Shown here piece by piece: positions 26,319 to 35,586 of a stretch of 64,000 nucleotides of DNA. The notes under the pieces were generated by a model, which was not told the DNA's origin, did no database searches, and saw only the letters and a program-made list of their open reading frames with translations. The stretch lies in contig CAWAYH010000005.1 of NCBI GenBank assembly GCA_963786195.1, forward strand, positions 124,001-188,000, given 5' to 3'. Every line of letters begins with the position of its first letter. Position 1 is the first letter of the stretch. Made by a program: the position numbers and the translations under genes. The DNA comes from CAWAYH01 sp963786195. GTDB lineage: Bacteria > Acidobacteriota > Vicinamibacteria > Vicinamibacterales > 2-12-FULL-66-21.

Positions 26319-28100
26319 TCAGCCCGGTTCGAGCCGAACGTACCAGAGGCGGAAGGCGACGGACGTCTGGGGCGGGAGCCCGGCGAAGTGGATCCCGCTC
26401 TCGGCGGCCGGCACTGTGTGCGTGGCCACGAGATCGAGCCGGCTCAGCGTGCGCGTCAGATCCTTCGGCACGCGGATTCTGTAAGACCCGACGCGCGCGG
26501 GATCACGTGAGAGTCGCAGCTGGGCGATCGGCCGCCGGTTGAGGTACACGGTGACCTGCGGCTGCAGGGCGGGATCGCTCGTCTCCGCCGGATCGAGCCG
26601 GAGCGTCATCCAGTAGTCCGATTCCGGCATCGGCAGGCGGATGCCGACAATCTGCGCTTCGGCGACCCTGACGATGACGTTGCCTTCGCCGGTGGGCGCC
26701 GACCACGCGCCGTCGAAGAGCCAGGCGTTGCGAGGGTCGGTGCTGATGGTGACGGCCTCGCCCGAGCGAAGCGCTTCGCGGTACATCAGGAAGGGCAGCG
26801 AGCGGTACGCCAGCCACGCTGCCACGGCTGCCACGGCCACGACGCCCGTACGGATGGCAAAGCCGCGGCTCAGCACCCATCGTCTCGCCGATTCGTCGGA
26901 GACAAGCGCGATTCCCCAGCGATAGACGACGGCAATCGCCGACGTCGCGAACACGAGATAGAACGGGTACGCGTGCTCGGTGAAGCGCCATTCGCCGCCA
27001 CCGCCGACCGTCCACGTCAGCGCATACGGCAGCAGCGACGTCGTCAACAGGATCAGCAGCAACCGCCCCGTCGCCGTCCACACCGCGAAGATCATGCCGA
27101 GGGCCGACAGGGCGCGCAGCAGAGGCACGAGCAAAGGACTCCAGGGCGCGAAACCGTCCCAGCGGTTGAGGAACGGATACGTCACGAGCCCCTGCGCGGC
27201 CGTGTCCACCGACGCGATCGGTCGCGTCCCAACCTTGCCGGACAAGTACGAGAACACGCTCATCGGCGCATCCGGCGACAGACCTTCGGCCGCCCGGTAG
27301 TAGCGGGTGTGGTCGTTGATCGCAAAGAGCGGATCGCCGATGACGATGGCGCAGCTGATTGGATAGGGCGCGAAGAGGAGCGTCGCGACGAGCGCGGCCA
27401 CGCCGGTCGCCTTGAGCGCCCTGGCGTCACGCCGCTGTTCGACCAGCAGCCAGAGCAAGCCGGGCACGACGAACGAGAGCGCCGTGATGCGGGTGAGGCA
27501 GGCCGCCGCGCTGGCGACGCCAGCGACGACGCCTCGCGCGATCGTCGGCTGCTGGCGCAATCGAATCAGCGACCAGGCGCTGAAGGCGACGACGCACATG
27601 AATGTGTCGTCGCGCCAGCCCTCGATGCTTCGCGTGATGGCAGTGAACTCGATTGCGAGGAGGAAGCCGGCTGCGAGGCCGACGCCGCGCGAGAACGCCG
27701 CCGCGCCCAGCAGGCATGTCGCGAGGATCGCCAGCGTCGAGCCCGTCACCGACGCGTAGCTGACCGAGATGTCGCGGTTCCCGCTCAGCCACAGGTAGCA
27801 CCGCGTCAACGCCAGGAACAGCGGCTCGCGCACGTGCGCCTGGTAGAAGTTCGTCATCTCGCGCGCGTAGGCCAGGTAGTTGATCGGATCGCTGCCCACG
27901 TACGGGTTGCTGACCGGACCCCAGACGATGCTGGCGGGCCTCAGCGCGCGCGCCACCGGGTTGGTGACCCGCGCGAGCGTCTCGGCCCACGCGGGTTGAC
28001 CCATCCAGCCGTAAGCGCCCGAGAGCGCTTCGAATCGCAGCATGCCGCCGTAGAGCGTGATCAACACGGCCGCCGCGATGAAGACCCGTCTGCTCACCAT
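26319..28100 (-). CDS. GT-C-fold membrane glycosyltransferase-like protein
   Basis: 593 residues. At least nine membrane helices are visible, including VFIAAAVLITLYGGMLRFEA, ILATCLLGAAAFSRGVGLAA, LSFVVPGLLWLLVEQ, ALVATLLFAPYPISCAIVIG and VVAVAAVAAWLAYRSLPFLM. The first extracytoplasmic loop contains SNPYVGSDPINYLAYAREM, with an Asp placed as in PMT/ArnT-type lipid-linked-sugar transferases. A soluble beta-domain of about 130 residues ends the protein (LRLDPAETSDPALQPQVTVY). Function is inferred from topology only; donor and acceptor are unknown. Confidence 0.8.
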   Translation of the reverse strand: MVSRRVFIAAAVLITLYGGMLRFEALSGAYGWMGQPAWAETLARVTNPVARALRPASIVWGPVSNPYVGSDPINYLAYAREMTNFYQAHVREPLFLALTRCYLWLSGNRDISVSYASVTGSTLAILATCLLGAAAFSRGVGLAAGFLLAIEFTAITRSIEGWRDDTFMCVVAFSAWSLIRLRQQPTIARGVVAGVASAAACLTRITALSFVVPGLLWLLVEQRRDARALKATGVAALVATLLFAPYPISCAIVIGDPLFAINDHTRYYRAAEGLSPDAPMSVFSYLSGKVGTRPIASVDTAAQGLVTYPFLNRWDGFAPWSPLLVPLLRALSALGMIFAVWTATGRLLLILLTTSLLPYALTWTVGGGGEWRFTEHAYPFYLVFATSAIAVVYRWGIALVSDESARRWVLSRGFAIRTGVVAVAAVAAWLAYRSLPFLMYREALRSGEAVTISTDPRNAWLFDGAWSAPTGEGNVIVRVAEAQIVGIRLPMPESDYWMTLRLDPAETSDPALQPQVTVYLNRRPIAQLRLSRDPARVGSYRIRVPKDLTRTLSRLDLVATHTVPAAESGIHFAGLPPQTSVAFRLWYVRLEPG

Positions 28101-28148
28101 CCCTTCTATATGCTACCCGGTGAGCGCCTGACGGCCCGCGCGCGTGTC

Positions 28149-28658
28149 CTATCCGAACGTGCGCTCGTCCGCCGACGGTCCGTAAATCGATGGAACCGCC
28201 GCTTCGTTCAGCCGCAGGTACACCGTCAGCTGACCGCGGTGGTGTGCGAGGTGATTGAGCACGTTCGTGCGCAACACCCGATAGCGCGGCTCGTCCGACA
28301 CGACCTTGCCAGCCACCAGCAGCCGCCAGTTCGTCATCAGGTGATCGTCGGTCGTTTTCTGGAGCGCCTGCCGGGCCTTCGCGGCGGACTCATCGAACAT
28401 CTTCAAGAGGTCCTGGTTGGTCTTCGCGTCGAGGTTGAGGTTCTGCCCCGGAGTGAGATTGAGCTCGTCCTGATCGATGGTCATCGCCACCCACGAGGGC
28501 AGCGTCGCCACCAGCCCGGCGAGATACCCCAGCGGCATCGACTTCGCGTGCGGCTTCCAGTCGTTGCGCCCCTCCGGCACCCGCTCGAGCGTGCGCCGTG
28601 TGACTTTCATTTCCGAGTCGAGCTCTTCGAGAAAGAGGTCCGTCATCTTCTTGGTCAT
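28149..28658 (-). CDS. DinB-family protein
   Basis: 169 residues: a four-helix DinB fold with FLEELDSEMKVTRRTLERVP, WKPHAKSMPLGYLAGLVATL and, near the C-terminus, the metal-site segment VLNHLAHHRGQLTVYLRLNE. DinB/YfiT-type proteins are putative thiol-dependent S-transferases or metalloenzymes. It is divergent from a WYL-domain regulator, with a perfect dyad between them, so control by that regulator is likely. Confidence 0.92.
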   Translation of the reverse strand: MTKKMTDLFLEELDSEMKVTRRTLERVPEGRNDWKPHAKSMPLGYLAGLVATLPSWVAMTIDQDELNLTPGQNLNLDAKTNQDLLKMFDESAAKARQALQKTTDDHLMTNWRLLVAGKVVSDEPRYRVLRTNVLNHLAHHRGQLTVYLRLNEAAVPSIYGPSADERTFG

Positions 28659-28695
28659 GTGTGACTCCTTGTCCCTGTGGTTTTACCGCACCATA

Positions 28696-28714
28696 TATGA
28701 CATCACGTGTCATA
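28696..28714. promoter_or_regulatory. Operator candidate between DinB and WYL genes
   Basis: TATGACA-N5-TGTCATA, perfect 7-base arms, in the 105-base divergent gap. Arm length and spacing suit a dimeric HTH regulator. It is the only clear dyad in the gap. Confidence 0.6.
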
Positions 28715-28763
28715 ATTCGGCAGGGATTCTTCTTTTTCCAGAGCCCAGAGCCCAGAGTCCCTG

Positions 28764-29732
28764 ATGCGTGCTGATCGCCTGCTCTCCTCGCTGTTGCTGC
28801 TCCAGGCGCACGGCCGCCTGACCGGACGGGAGCTGGCCCGGCGGCTCGAAGTCTCGATGCGGACCGTGCACCGCGACATGGAGGCGTTGAGTGCAGCCGG
28901 CGTGCCGGTCTGCGCGCTTCGCGGTGCTCGAGGCGGGTGGCAGCTCGACGAGGACTGGCGGACGCGCGTGCCCGGTCTGGACGAGGCGGAGCTGCGTGCG
29001 CTGCTGATGGCGCAGCCGCGGATCACCGGCGATTCGAGGCTCGCCGCCGCCGCCGAACGCGCGATCGGCAAGCTGCTGGCGGCGCTTCCGGCGCCGATGC
29101 GTGAGCGCGCGAGCGCGATGCGCCAGCGCCTGTATGTCGACGCCACGGGCTGGCGCGGGACCACCGAGAATCTTGAGATGCTCCCGATCGTCCAGGATGC
29201 GGTCGCGCGCGACCGGAAGCTGACGATTCAGTACGCGCGCGGCGTCCAGGAACCGAGTGAGCGCATCGTCGACCCGCTCGGGCTCGTCGCCAAGGGACGG
29301 ACCTGGTATCTCGTCGCGCTCACCGCGAACGGGTTCAGGACCTATCGCGTGTCGCGAATCGACGCGGCCACCATCCTGGACGAACCAGCCGCGAGGCCTC
29401 GCGACTTCGATCTCGCTGCGCACTGGAATTCGTCCACCGCCCGCCTTCAGCAGGACTGGCTCCGCTACACGGCGACGTTGCGGGCCGACTCGCAGGCCGC
29501 GAAGTGGATCCAGATGTACCAGATGACGACGATCGTGGAGGATGCGGACAGCGGCGATCGACCCGGCTGGGTGACGATGCAAGTGCGGTTCGATCGCGAG
29601 GACGAAGCGTGCTTCGTCGTGATGGGACTCGGCCCGCATGTAGAGGTGATCGAGCCGACGAGCCTGCGCGAGCGCGTCACCGAACAGGCGAAGGCCGTCG
29701 TGGCGCGATTGGCTGCCGGAACAACTCGCTAG
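28764..29732 (+). CDS. YafY-type HTH/WYL transcriptional regulator
   Basis: 322 residues. The N-terminal HTH is MRADRLLSSLLLLQAHGRLT, then GRELARRLEVSMRTVHRDME. The central WYL domain includes LTIQYARGVQEPSERIVDP and GLVAKGRTWYLVALTANGFR, where the family W-Y-L appears as TWYLVA, followed by TYRVSRIDAATIL. A WCX-like C-terminus ends the protein. WYL domains bind a ligand (nucleic acid or nucleotide). It likely regulates itself and the divergent dinB-type gene. Its stop TAG is part of the CTAG that opens MITE copy B. Confidence 0.92.
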   Translation: MRADRLLSSLLLLQAHGRLTGRELARRLEVSMRTVHRDMEALSAAGVPVCALRGARGGWQLDEDWRTRVPGLDEAELRALLMAQPRITGDSRLAAAAERAIGKLLAALPAPMRERASAMRQRLYVDATGWRGTTENLEMLPIVQDAVARDRKLTIQYARGVQEPSERIVDPLGLVAKGRTWYLVALTANGFRTYRVSRIDAATILDEPAARPRDFDLAAHWNSSTARLQQDWLRYTATLRADSQAAKWIQMYQMTTIVEDADSGDRPGWVTMQVRFDREDEACFVVMGLGPHVEVIEPTSLRERVTEQAKAVVARLAAGTTR

Positions 29733-29921
29733 TGGACCGGATCAGCTGAATCACTACTGATGGCGGGCACCCTCGCGGGGCCCGTCGTGTGACAGCCCAC
29801 AAGTGCTCGCGCGCTTTCCGTGGGGCTCACCGGGTCCGGCGCGTTGCGCGCTTGTGGGCGCCCGTCATACGCCACCCGCGAGCCCGCTTGCAGTAGTGAT
29901 TCAGCGTGTACGGTCCGCTAG
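29729..29921 (+). repeat. MITE-like repeat, copy B, flanked by CTAG
   Basis: 193 bases. Both ends carry CTAG (29729-29732 and 29918-29921), next outer arms TGGACCG and CGGTCCG, then inner arms GCTGAATCACTACT and AGTAGTGATTCAGC. The CTAG pair looks like a 4-base target duplication of the kind made by IS5-related transposases (family knowledge); no such transposase lies in this window. The left CTAG supplies the stop codon of the WYL regulator. Confidence 0.75.
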
Positions 29922-29925
29922 CCAC

Positions 29926-29992
29926 TCATTCCGTGCGTAGGGCCACCAGCGGATCCATCCGCGCCCCAGGGTTGGCGTCGCGCCGAGGTGTC
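29926..29992 (-). pseudogene. Remnant of the C-terminus of an ABC (ADOP) permease
   Basis: On the minus strand the sequence reads RRDANPGARMDPLVALRTE and stop. This matches the closing motif of the ADOP permeases in this window (SRVNPMDALRSE, ARVDPLEALRAE). The rest of the gene is absent: the MBL-fold gene ends at 29995. The fragment touches MITE copy B, which suggests deletion linked to the repeat. Confidence 0.6.
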
Positions 29993-29994
29993 GA

Positions 29995-30888
29995 TCAACG
30001 GGCGGTCTCGACTGTCGCGATGCCCGGGCGCGACAGCGTGAGGCGCATCAGGTCCTCGCCCCAGACGACCTGCCCATCGAACGTCTGCCCGATTTCGTCA
30101 AGGATGCGCTCGCGCGTTTCCGGGTTGCAGATCTTCTCGAGCAGGTGCGTGAGCACGAGCGTCTTGACGCCCGCGCGCGCCGCCGTCACGGCATTGTCGA
30201 CGTGGTTGCCGCACGCCCGGCGGTAACTCTCCGTCGGCTCGGTCCCGCTGAAATGGTGGTTCATGTGAATGAGGATGTCGCAGCCACGGGCGAGATCGAT
30301 CATCTCGTCGCAGGCGCCGCTGTCGCCCGAATAGCACACCGATCCCTCGTCGCAGTCGAGACGAAACGCCAGGCACTCGAGCTGCGGCTGCACGTGCGAC
30401 GCGTGACCAACGGTGACTTTCCAGTTCGATCCCTCGACCACGTCGGCGGCATGCACCTCTCTCACGCGGGGCGCCGGCCCCTTGCGTACGTCCTCTCCGC
30501 CGCGCAGGGCGAAAACATCGAGACTGCTCTGATGCTCCAGTCGCGCGCGGACGTCAGGCCCGTACACGCCGTTCTCACCGAACAACAGCTCCGTCATGCG
30601 CGCCATCGGCGCGGGTCCGTACACGGCGAGCTCGGGAATGTGCCCCGCGCCCTGATCCCATCGCTGCAAGACGAGGCGGCCGTAGTCCATGCAGTGGTCG
30701 TAATGGAGGTGACTGAAGAACGCGTGGGTGACGTCGACGGCTCGATGCCCGCTTTCGAGAAGCCGGTGATGCGCTCCGGGACCGTGATCCATCACGATGA
30801 CGTCGCCGCCGACTTCGAAGAGATAGCCCGAGCTCTGCCTCGTCAACGACGGATCGGGCGTACCTGTTCCCAACAACGTGATTCTCAT
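29995..30888 (-). CDS. RNase Z-like MBL-fold hydrolase
   Basis: 297 residues without a signal peptide. Starts MRITLLGTGTPDPSLTRQSS; the zinc motif is HAFFSHLHYDHCMDYGRL (H-x-H-x-D-H with Tyr before Asp); further ligands are in VTVGHASHVQPQLECLAFRL, SVCYSGDSGACDEMIDLARG and VLTHLLEKICNPETR. The layout is that of the RNase Z/arylsulfatase-like group of small phosphodiesterases. The substrate is unclear; true tRNA processing is not implied. Confidence 0.88.
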   Translation of the reverse strand: MRITLLGTGTPDPSLTRQSSGYLFEVGGDVIVMDHGPGAHHRLLESGHRAVDVTHAFFSHLHYDHCMDYGRLVLQRWDQGAGHIPELAVYGPAPMARMTELLFGENGVYGPDVRARLEHQSSLDVFALRGGEDVRKGPAPRVREVHAADVVEGSNWKVTVGHASHVQPQLECLAFRLDCDEGSVCYSGDSGACDEMIDLARGCDILIHMNHHFSGTEPTESYRRACGNHVDNAVTAARAGVKTLVLTHLLEKICNPETRERILDEIGQTFDGQVVWGEDLMRLTLSRPGIATVETAR

Positions 30889-30893
30889 GTGCG

Positions 30894-32186
30894 CTAGCGG
30901 CCTCGAGGATTGCGGTCGCCGAATCGATCACGCTCAGCTGGGGAAGGATGAAGATCAGCCAGGTCAGTGGCGGGGCCGTCACCACCATGATGGCACCCCA
31001 TCGCAGCAGCCCGTAGTAGATTCGCGCGCGCTCGTCTTCGTCTGCACTGGCGACGACCAGCGCGCCCACCGTCGAAAACGGCGTGGCATCGACGACGGTC
31101 GCCGAGATCGCGAGCGCCACGAGCAAGTCCCGTCGTGCCGACGGCTCCGCTGGCCATGAACGGAACGGCCAGCGGGATGAGCGCGCCCAGGATTCCGGCG
31201 CTCGACGCGAACGCCGAGGTGACTGCGCCCACCGTGCAGATGAGGAAGGCCGTCAGGAGCGGCCGGCCGAGCCCGGCGATCGCGCTCCCGACGGCGTCAA
31301 CCGTTCCGTATCGCTGCAGCGCGGCGACGTAGGTGACGATGCCGCACACCAGCAGCACGACGCTCCACGCGATCTTCCTGTCGGCGCCGGCACCGGAGGC
31401 AGGAAACAGCAACTGGAGCGCCACGGCGGCGCCGAAGGCGAGAAAGCCGATGCTGAGGCCGAATCCCAGCGCCCCGACGGCGATCGTCACGAGCGCGACG
31501 ATCGTGCAGACCTGATCGGCGCGCAGCGGTTCAGGCCGCGCCGTGCCTTCCTCCTGCATCTTGCGCTGCCGCTCATCGGGCTTCGCGAGCCGCAAGCCAC
31601 CGAACGCGACGAAAATCACCAGGGCGAGCACAACGTTGTAGGCGAGATTTCCGAAGAAGAGCGCCCCCGACGACATCTGGAGGCCGCCGCGCGCGACCGC
31701 CTGCGTCACGATCGCGCCAAGCACGTTCAGAGGGGAGAAGTTCCCGGCCGCGGCGCCGTGGACCACCATCAGGCCGATCATGCGGCGGTCGATGTCGTAG
31801 CGCCTGGCGAGGCGCAGCGACAGGGGCGCCAACAGGGCGACCCCCGCCGACCCCAGGGCTCCAGCCATCGCGGGCAGCGAGGCGGCGATGAACACCATCC
31901 ATGGAATCAGGCTCCGCCGGCCGCGCACCAGGCGCGCGGTGCCCTCGACGATGCGCTCGATGGTCCCGTTGTTGGAGGCGACGGCGAACAGGTAGGTGAC
32001 ACCGGCCAGGAGCACGAACAAGTCGACCGGGAAGCCCCGGTACATCTCGGTCACGCGCTCGCGGACGAAGACGGTTCCGACGAGAAAGGTCATGACGAGC
32101 GCGAGCGCGCCGAGATTGATGGATCGCGCCGTGCCGACGAGGAAGATGACGGCGAGCCCGATGATGCCGATCACGTGAACGGACAC
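30894..32186 (-). CDS. SLC13/ArsB-type anion transporter (one frameshift)
   Basis: From GTG 32186 the protein has about ten helices: VIGIIGLAVIFLVGTARSIN, LGALALVMTFLVGTVFV, GFPVDLFVLLAGVTYLFAVA, SLIPWMVFIAASLPAMAGAL and GSAGVALLAPLSLRLARRYD, plus the re-entrant element GAAAGNFSPLNVLGAIVTQA seen in ion-transporter-superfamily members. After a shift near 31131-31136 the last helices are LLVALAISATVVDATPFSTV and GAIMVVTAPPLTWLIFILPQ. The true C-terminus is uncertain; it ends about at the start of the RNase Z-like gene. Substrate (dicarboxylate, sulfate or other anion) cannot be told. Confidence 0.8.
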   Translation of the reverse strand: MSVHVIGIIGLAVIFLVGTARSINLGALALVMTFLVGTVFVRERVTEMYRGFPVDLFVLLAGVTYLFAVASNNGTIERIVEGTARLVRGRRSLIPWMVFIAASLPAMAGALGSAGVALLAPLSLRLARRYDIDRRMIGLMVVHGAAAGNFSPLNVLGAIVTQAVARGGLQMSSGALFFGNLAYNVVLALVIFVAFGGLRLAKPDERQRKMQEEGTARPEPLRADQVCTIVALVTIAVGALGFGLSIGFLAFGAAVALQLLFPASGAGADRKIAWSVVLLVCGIVTYVAALQRYGTVDAVGSAIAGLGRPLLTAFLICTVGAVTSAFASSAGILGALIPLAVPFMASGAVGTTGLARGARDLGDRRRCHAVFDGGRAGRRQCRRRRARANLLRAAAMGCHHGGDGPATDLADLHPSPAERDRFGDRNPRGR

Positions 32187-32198
32187 GGCAGTGATCGG

Positions 32199-32336
32199 CT
32201 AGTGCGGCGCACCGGGGCGATAGCGCAGGACTGCCTGCGCATCGACGTCGCGCGCAGTGAAGGCGACCGTTTTTAGGTCGCGCCCGTACGCGATGGCTGC
32301 GAGGACGAGCATCACCACAAACTTCACGCGCGACAT
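32199..32336 (-). CDS. Possible small protein, 45 residues
   Basis: ATG 32336 to TAG 32199. A hydrophobic N-terminus (MSRVKFVVMLVLAAIAYG) is followed by RDLKTVAFTARDVDAQAVLR and a short tail. It lies 12 bases upstream of the transporter GTG on the same strand, so it would share its message. There is no recognisable family and no strong SD; length alone gives little support. Confidence 0.3.
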   Translation of the reverse strand: MSRVKFVVMLVLAAIAYGRDLKTVAFTARDVDAQAVLRYRPGAPH

Positions 32337-32490
32337 CGGAAGGGGCCCATTGTAGCTCGCAGGCAGCGGGCGAAGAGTATCGTCAGGAAACCGTCAGGAA
32401 TCAGAGCGGGCGAGCACGGTAGACTCGCGGCGTGGACCATCTGCGCCGCACTGCGTCGGATCCCTTGGACTGAATCTGCAAGAGGTTCCC

Positions 32491-35400
32491 ATGGCCGTAC
32501 CCTCGTCGCCGCTCGCCTCGCCTGACGATCCGAACTTCTCGACCAGAACAGACCCGTCCTCCTCGCCCCTGGGCCCCGCTCATCGGTGGCTGCCGGTGCT
32601 CATCGGTCACTACCGGATTATTCGACTCGTCGGAGAAGGCGGCATGGGGGCGGTGTACCGAAGCCGAGCAGGACAAGCCCCGTCGCAGGGTCGCGCTGAA
32701 GGTCATCAAGCCTGGCATGGCCAGTCGCGAGCTGCTTCGGCGATTCGAGCAGGAATCTCAGGCGCTCGGACGGCTGCAGCATCCGGGCATCGCGCAGATC
32801 TACGAAGCCGGTACCGCGAAAACCGCCCTGGGATCGCAGCCCTACTTCGCGATGGAGTTCATCGAGGGCCAACACCTGCTGCACTACGCCGCCACGCGGC
32901 AGCCGGGGGTTCGGGAACGCCTCGAGATCATGGCGAGAATCTGCGAAGCCGTGCATCACGCCCACCAGCGTGGCCTCATTCATCGCGATCTCAAACCGGG
33001 CAACATCCTCGTCGACGGGAGCGGTCAGCCCAAGGTCCTCGATTTCGGCGTGGCGCGCGTGACGGACTCCGACGCGCGCGCGACCCAGCGAACCGACGTC
33101 GGGCAAATGATCGGCACGCTGGCGTATATGAGCCCGGAACAGGTGCTCGCCGACCCACTCGAGCTCGATACACGCAGCGACGTTTATGCGCTGGGCGTCA
33201 TTCTGTATGAGCTGCTGGCCGCGCGCCTCCCGTACAAACTCGGCCACCACTTGCACGAAGCCGTGCATGCGATTCGCGAGGAAGATCCCGCGCCCCTCAG
33301 CTCCGTCAGTCGCGTTTACCGGGGGGACATCGAGACGATCGTCGGCACGGCGCTGAACAAAGAGAAGACGCGTCGGTACGGCTCGGCGGCAGACCTGGCC
33401 GCCGATATTCGCCGGTACCTGAAGGATGAACCGATCGTTGCGAGACCTCCGACGACGACGTATCAGTTGAGGAAGTTCGCGCGCCGGCACAAGGGACTGG
33501 TGGGTGGACTGGCGGCAGTCTTCGTCGTGCTCGTGATGGGCATCGTCGTCAGCGCCTGGCAGGCGACGCGCGCAACGCGTGCGGAGCGCGCCGCAATGAA
33601 GGAGCGGGATCGGGCGACGATCGCCGAAGAGAAGACAAGAGATGAGCGCGACCGTGCCTTGAGTGCGGAACGGTCAGCCACGAGCGATCGCAACCGCGCG
33701 ATGACGGCCGAGGGCGCCGCCGTGCAGGAGCGGAACCGCGCGATCGCGGAAAAGCAGCGGGCCGACAGCGAGGCGGCGAGCGCAAAGGCGGTCAACGAGT
33801 TCCTTCAACACGATCTGCTTGCGCAGGCGGGCGCAAGCGCCCAGGCCGCCCCCGGCACCTCGCCCGATCCGGACCTCAAAGTGCGAACGGCGTTGGACCG
33901 CGCCGCGACGCGCATTGCCGGGCGATTCGATGCGCAGCCCGCGGTGGAGGCGTCGATCAGGGGAACGATGGGTCGGACGTACAGGGATCTGGGCTTGTAT
34001 CCGGAGGCACAGGTTCAGCTGCAGCGGGCGCTGGACCTCCGCCAACGAGTCCAGGGTGCAGATCATCCCGAGACGCTGACGGCAATCACCGAGTTGACGA
34101 ATCTACTCCAGCTTCAAGGGAAGTATGCGGATGCGGAGCGCTTGTATCGTCGAGTACCCGGACACGCTTCGGCGCACGGTCGGTCCGTTGAAGTCCGAGA
34201 CGCTGGACAGCGTCGACATGCTGGCGACCGTGTATTGGAGGCAAGGCAAGTACGCGGAGGCCCACCCCCTGTTCGAGAGGGTCCTCGACGCTCGACGAAA
34301 AACGCTCGGCGCGGAGCATCCCGAGACGATTAACAGCCTGAACAACCTGGCGCTGTTGTATCGGGATCAGCGCGAGTCTGCGCGAGCCGAGCCCCTCTTC
34401 GTCCAGGCAGTGGATCTGTCCCGTCGCGTGCGCGGTGAGGAGCATCCACAAACCCTCATCCTCATGAATAACCTGGCGCTCGTGTACGGCGATCAGCGCA
34501 AGTACACCGACGCTGAACCGCTGACAGTCCGGGTCCTCGAGATCCGGCGCCGCGTGCTCGGTGACAAGCACCCCATGACGCTGACCAGCATGAGAGACCT
34601 CGCGACGCTGCTTGACGCACAGGGCAGGATTGCGGAAGCCGAACCGCTCTTCGTCGAGGCGCTCGAGGGCATGCGCGGCGTCGTCAGCGACGATCATCCG
34701 GATCGACTCCGCGCCCTGAGCGGGCTCGCGGTGATCCGCGTGAGGCAGCACCGCTATTCCGAAGCGGAGCCGCTGCTTACTCAGGTCCTGGAGGCGAGGC
34801 GTCGAGTCCTCACGTCAGAACACCTGGCTATGTCGGAGTCGATGATCAACCTGGCAATCACGTACCAGTATCAGGGCAAGTATGCCCAGGCCGAGCCCCT
34901 GCTTGTCGAACGACTCGACAAACTGCGCCGCGCGCTGGGTGAGCAGGACCCACGGACGATCTTCGCAGCCTACGACCTGGCCGTGCTGTACCGCGTAACT
35001 GGCAAGTACGCGGAAGCCCACACAGCGTCGACGAAGGCACTGGAGGTCGCGCGGCGCGCGTTCGGCGAGGAGCATCCGGGGACGCAGTCCATCGAGACCA
35101 ACCTGGCGATGCTGTACTACCAGCAAGGCAAGTACGCGGAGGCCGACGCGCTTCTGAGCGACATCCTCGACATCCGCCGCCGCAAGCTGCGACCCGACCA
35201 TGCCGACACGATCAGCGCGATGGCGGCGCTGGGTCTGGTCCGCGTTCAGCAGCAGAAGTTCGCCGACGCCGAGTCGATTCTGCGTGAGGCGCTCGCCGGC
35301 TACGAAAAGACCAGCCCCAACGTCTGGCAGCGCTACCGTTGCCAGAGTGTTCTGGGGGCCAGTCTGGCCGGTCAGGGAAAGTATCAAGAGGCCGAGCCGC

Positions 35401-35582
35401 TGGTACTCGGGGGCTACCAGGGGATTATCGAGCGCGCCGCGGCCATTATTCACCAGGATCGGTCGGTCACCAGCGATGCCGCAAGGCGGATCGTCGGCCT
35501 GTATCTGGCCTGGGGAAAGCCGGAGAAGGCGGCCGAATGGCAGCTCCGTGCGAACAACATGCCGGGTGCGGACAAGAACTGA
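32491..35582 (+). CDS. Membrane Ser/Thr kinase with kinesin-light-chain-like TPRs (two frameshifts)
   Basis: About 1030 residues. Kinase domain: YRIIRLVGEGGMGAVYEAEQ (an extra base near 32658 breaks it), VALKVIKPGM, catalytic loop LIHRDLKPGNILVDG, VLDFGVARV and MSPEQVLADPLELDTRSDVY. One transmembrane helix (LVGGLAAVFVVLVMGIVVSA) is followed by a long charged coiled coil (RAAMKERDRATIAEEKTRDE and on). Next come about ten 42-residue TPRs of the kinesin-light-chain type (YAEAHPLFERVLDARRKTLG, then AEHPETINSLNNLALLYRDQ). A second shift lies near 34140. The kinase would face the cytoplasm and the TPRs the periplasm. It converges with the PD40 gene 5 bases away. Confidence 0.88.
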
Positions 35583-35586
35583 CGAA

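Noticed and set aside
26973..28664. Plus-strand open frame (563 codons)
   Set aside because: Antisense of the membrane glycosyltransferase-like and DinB genes, with no hydrophobic or catalytic pattern.
29729..29921. Complete insertion sequence
   Set aside because: Less than 200 bases with no open frame for a transposase; only the MITE-like structure is supported.
31083..32276. Plus-strand open frame (397 codons)
   Set aside because: Antisense of the SLC13-type transporter. The helices are clearly encoded on the minus strand.
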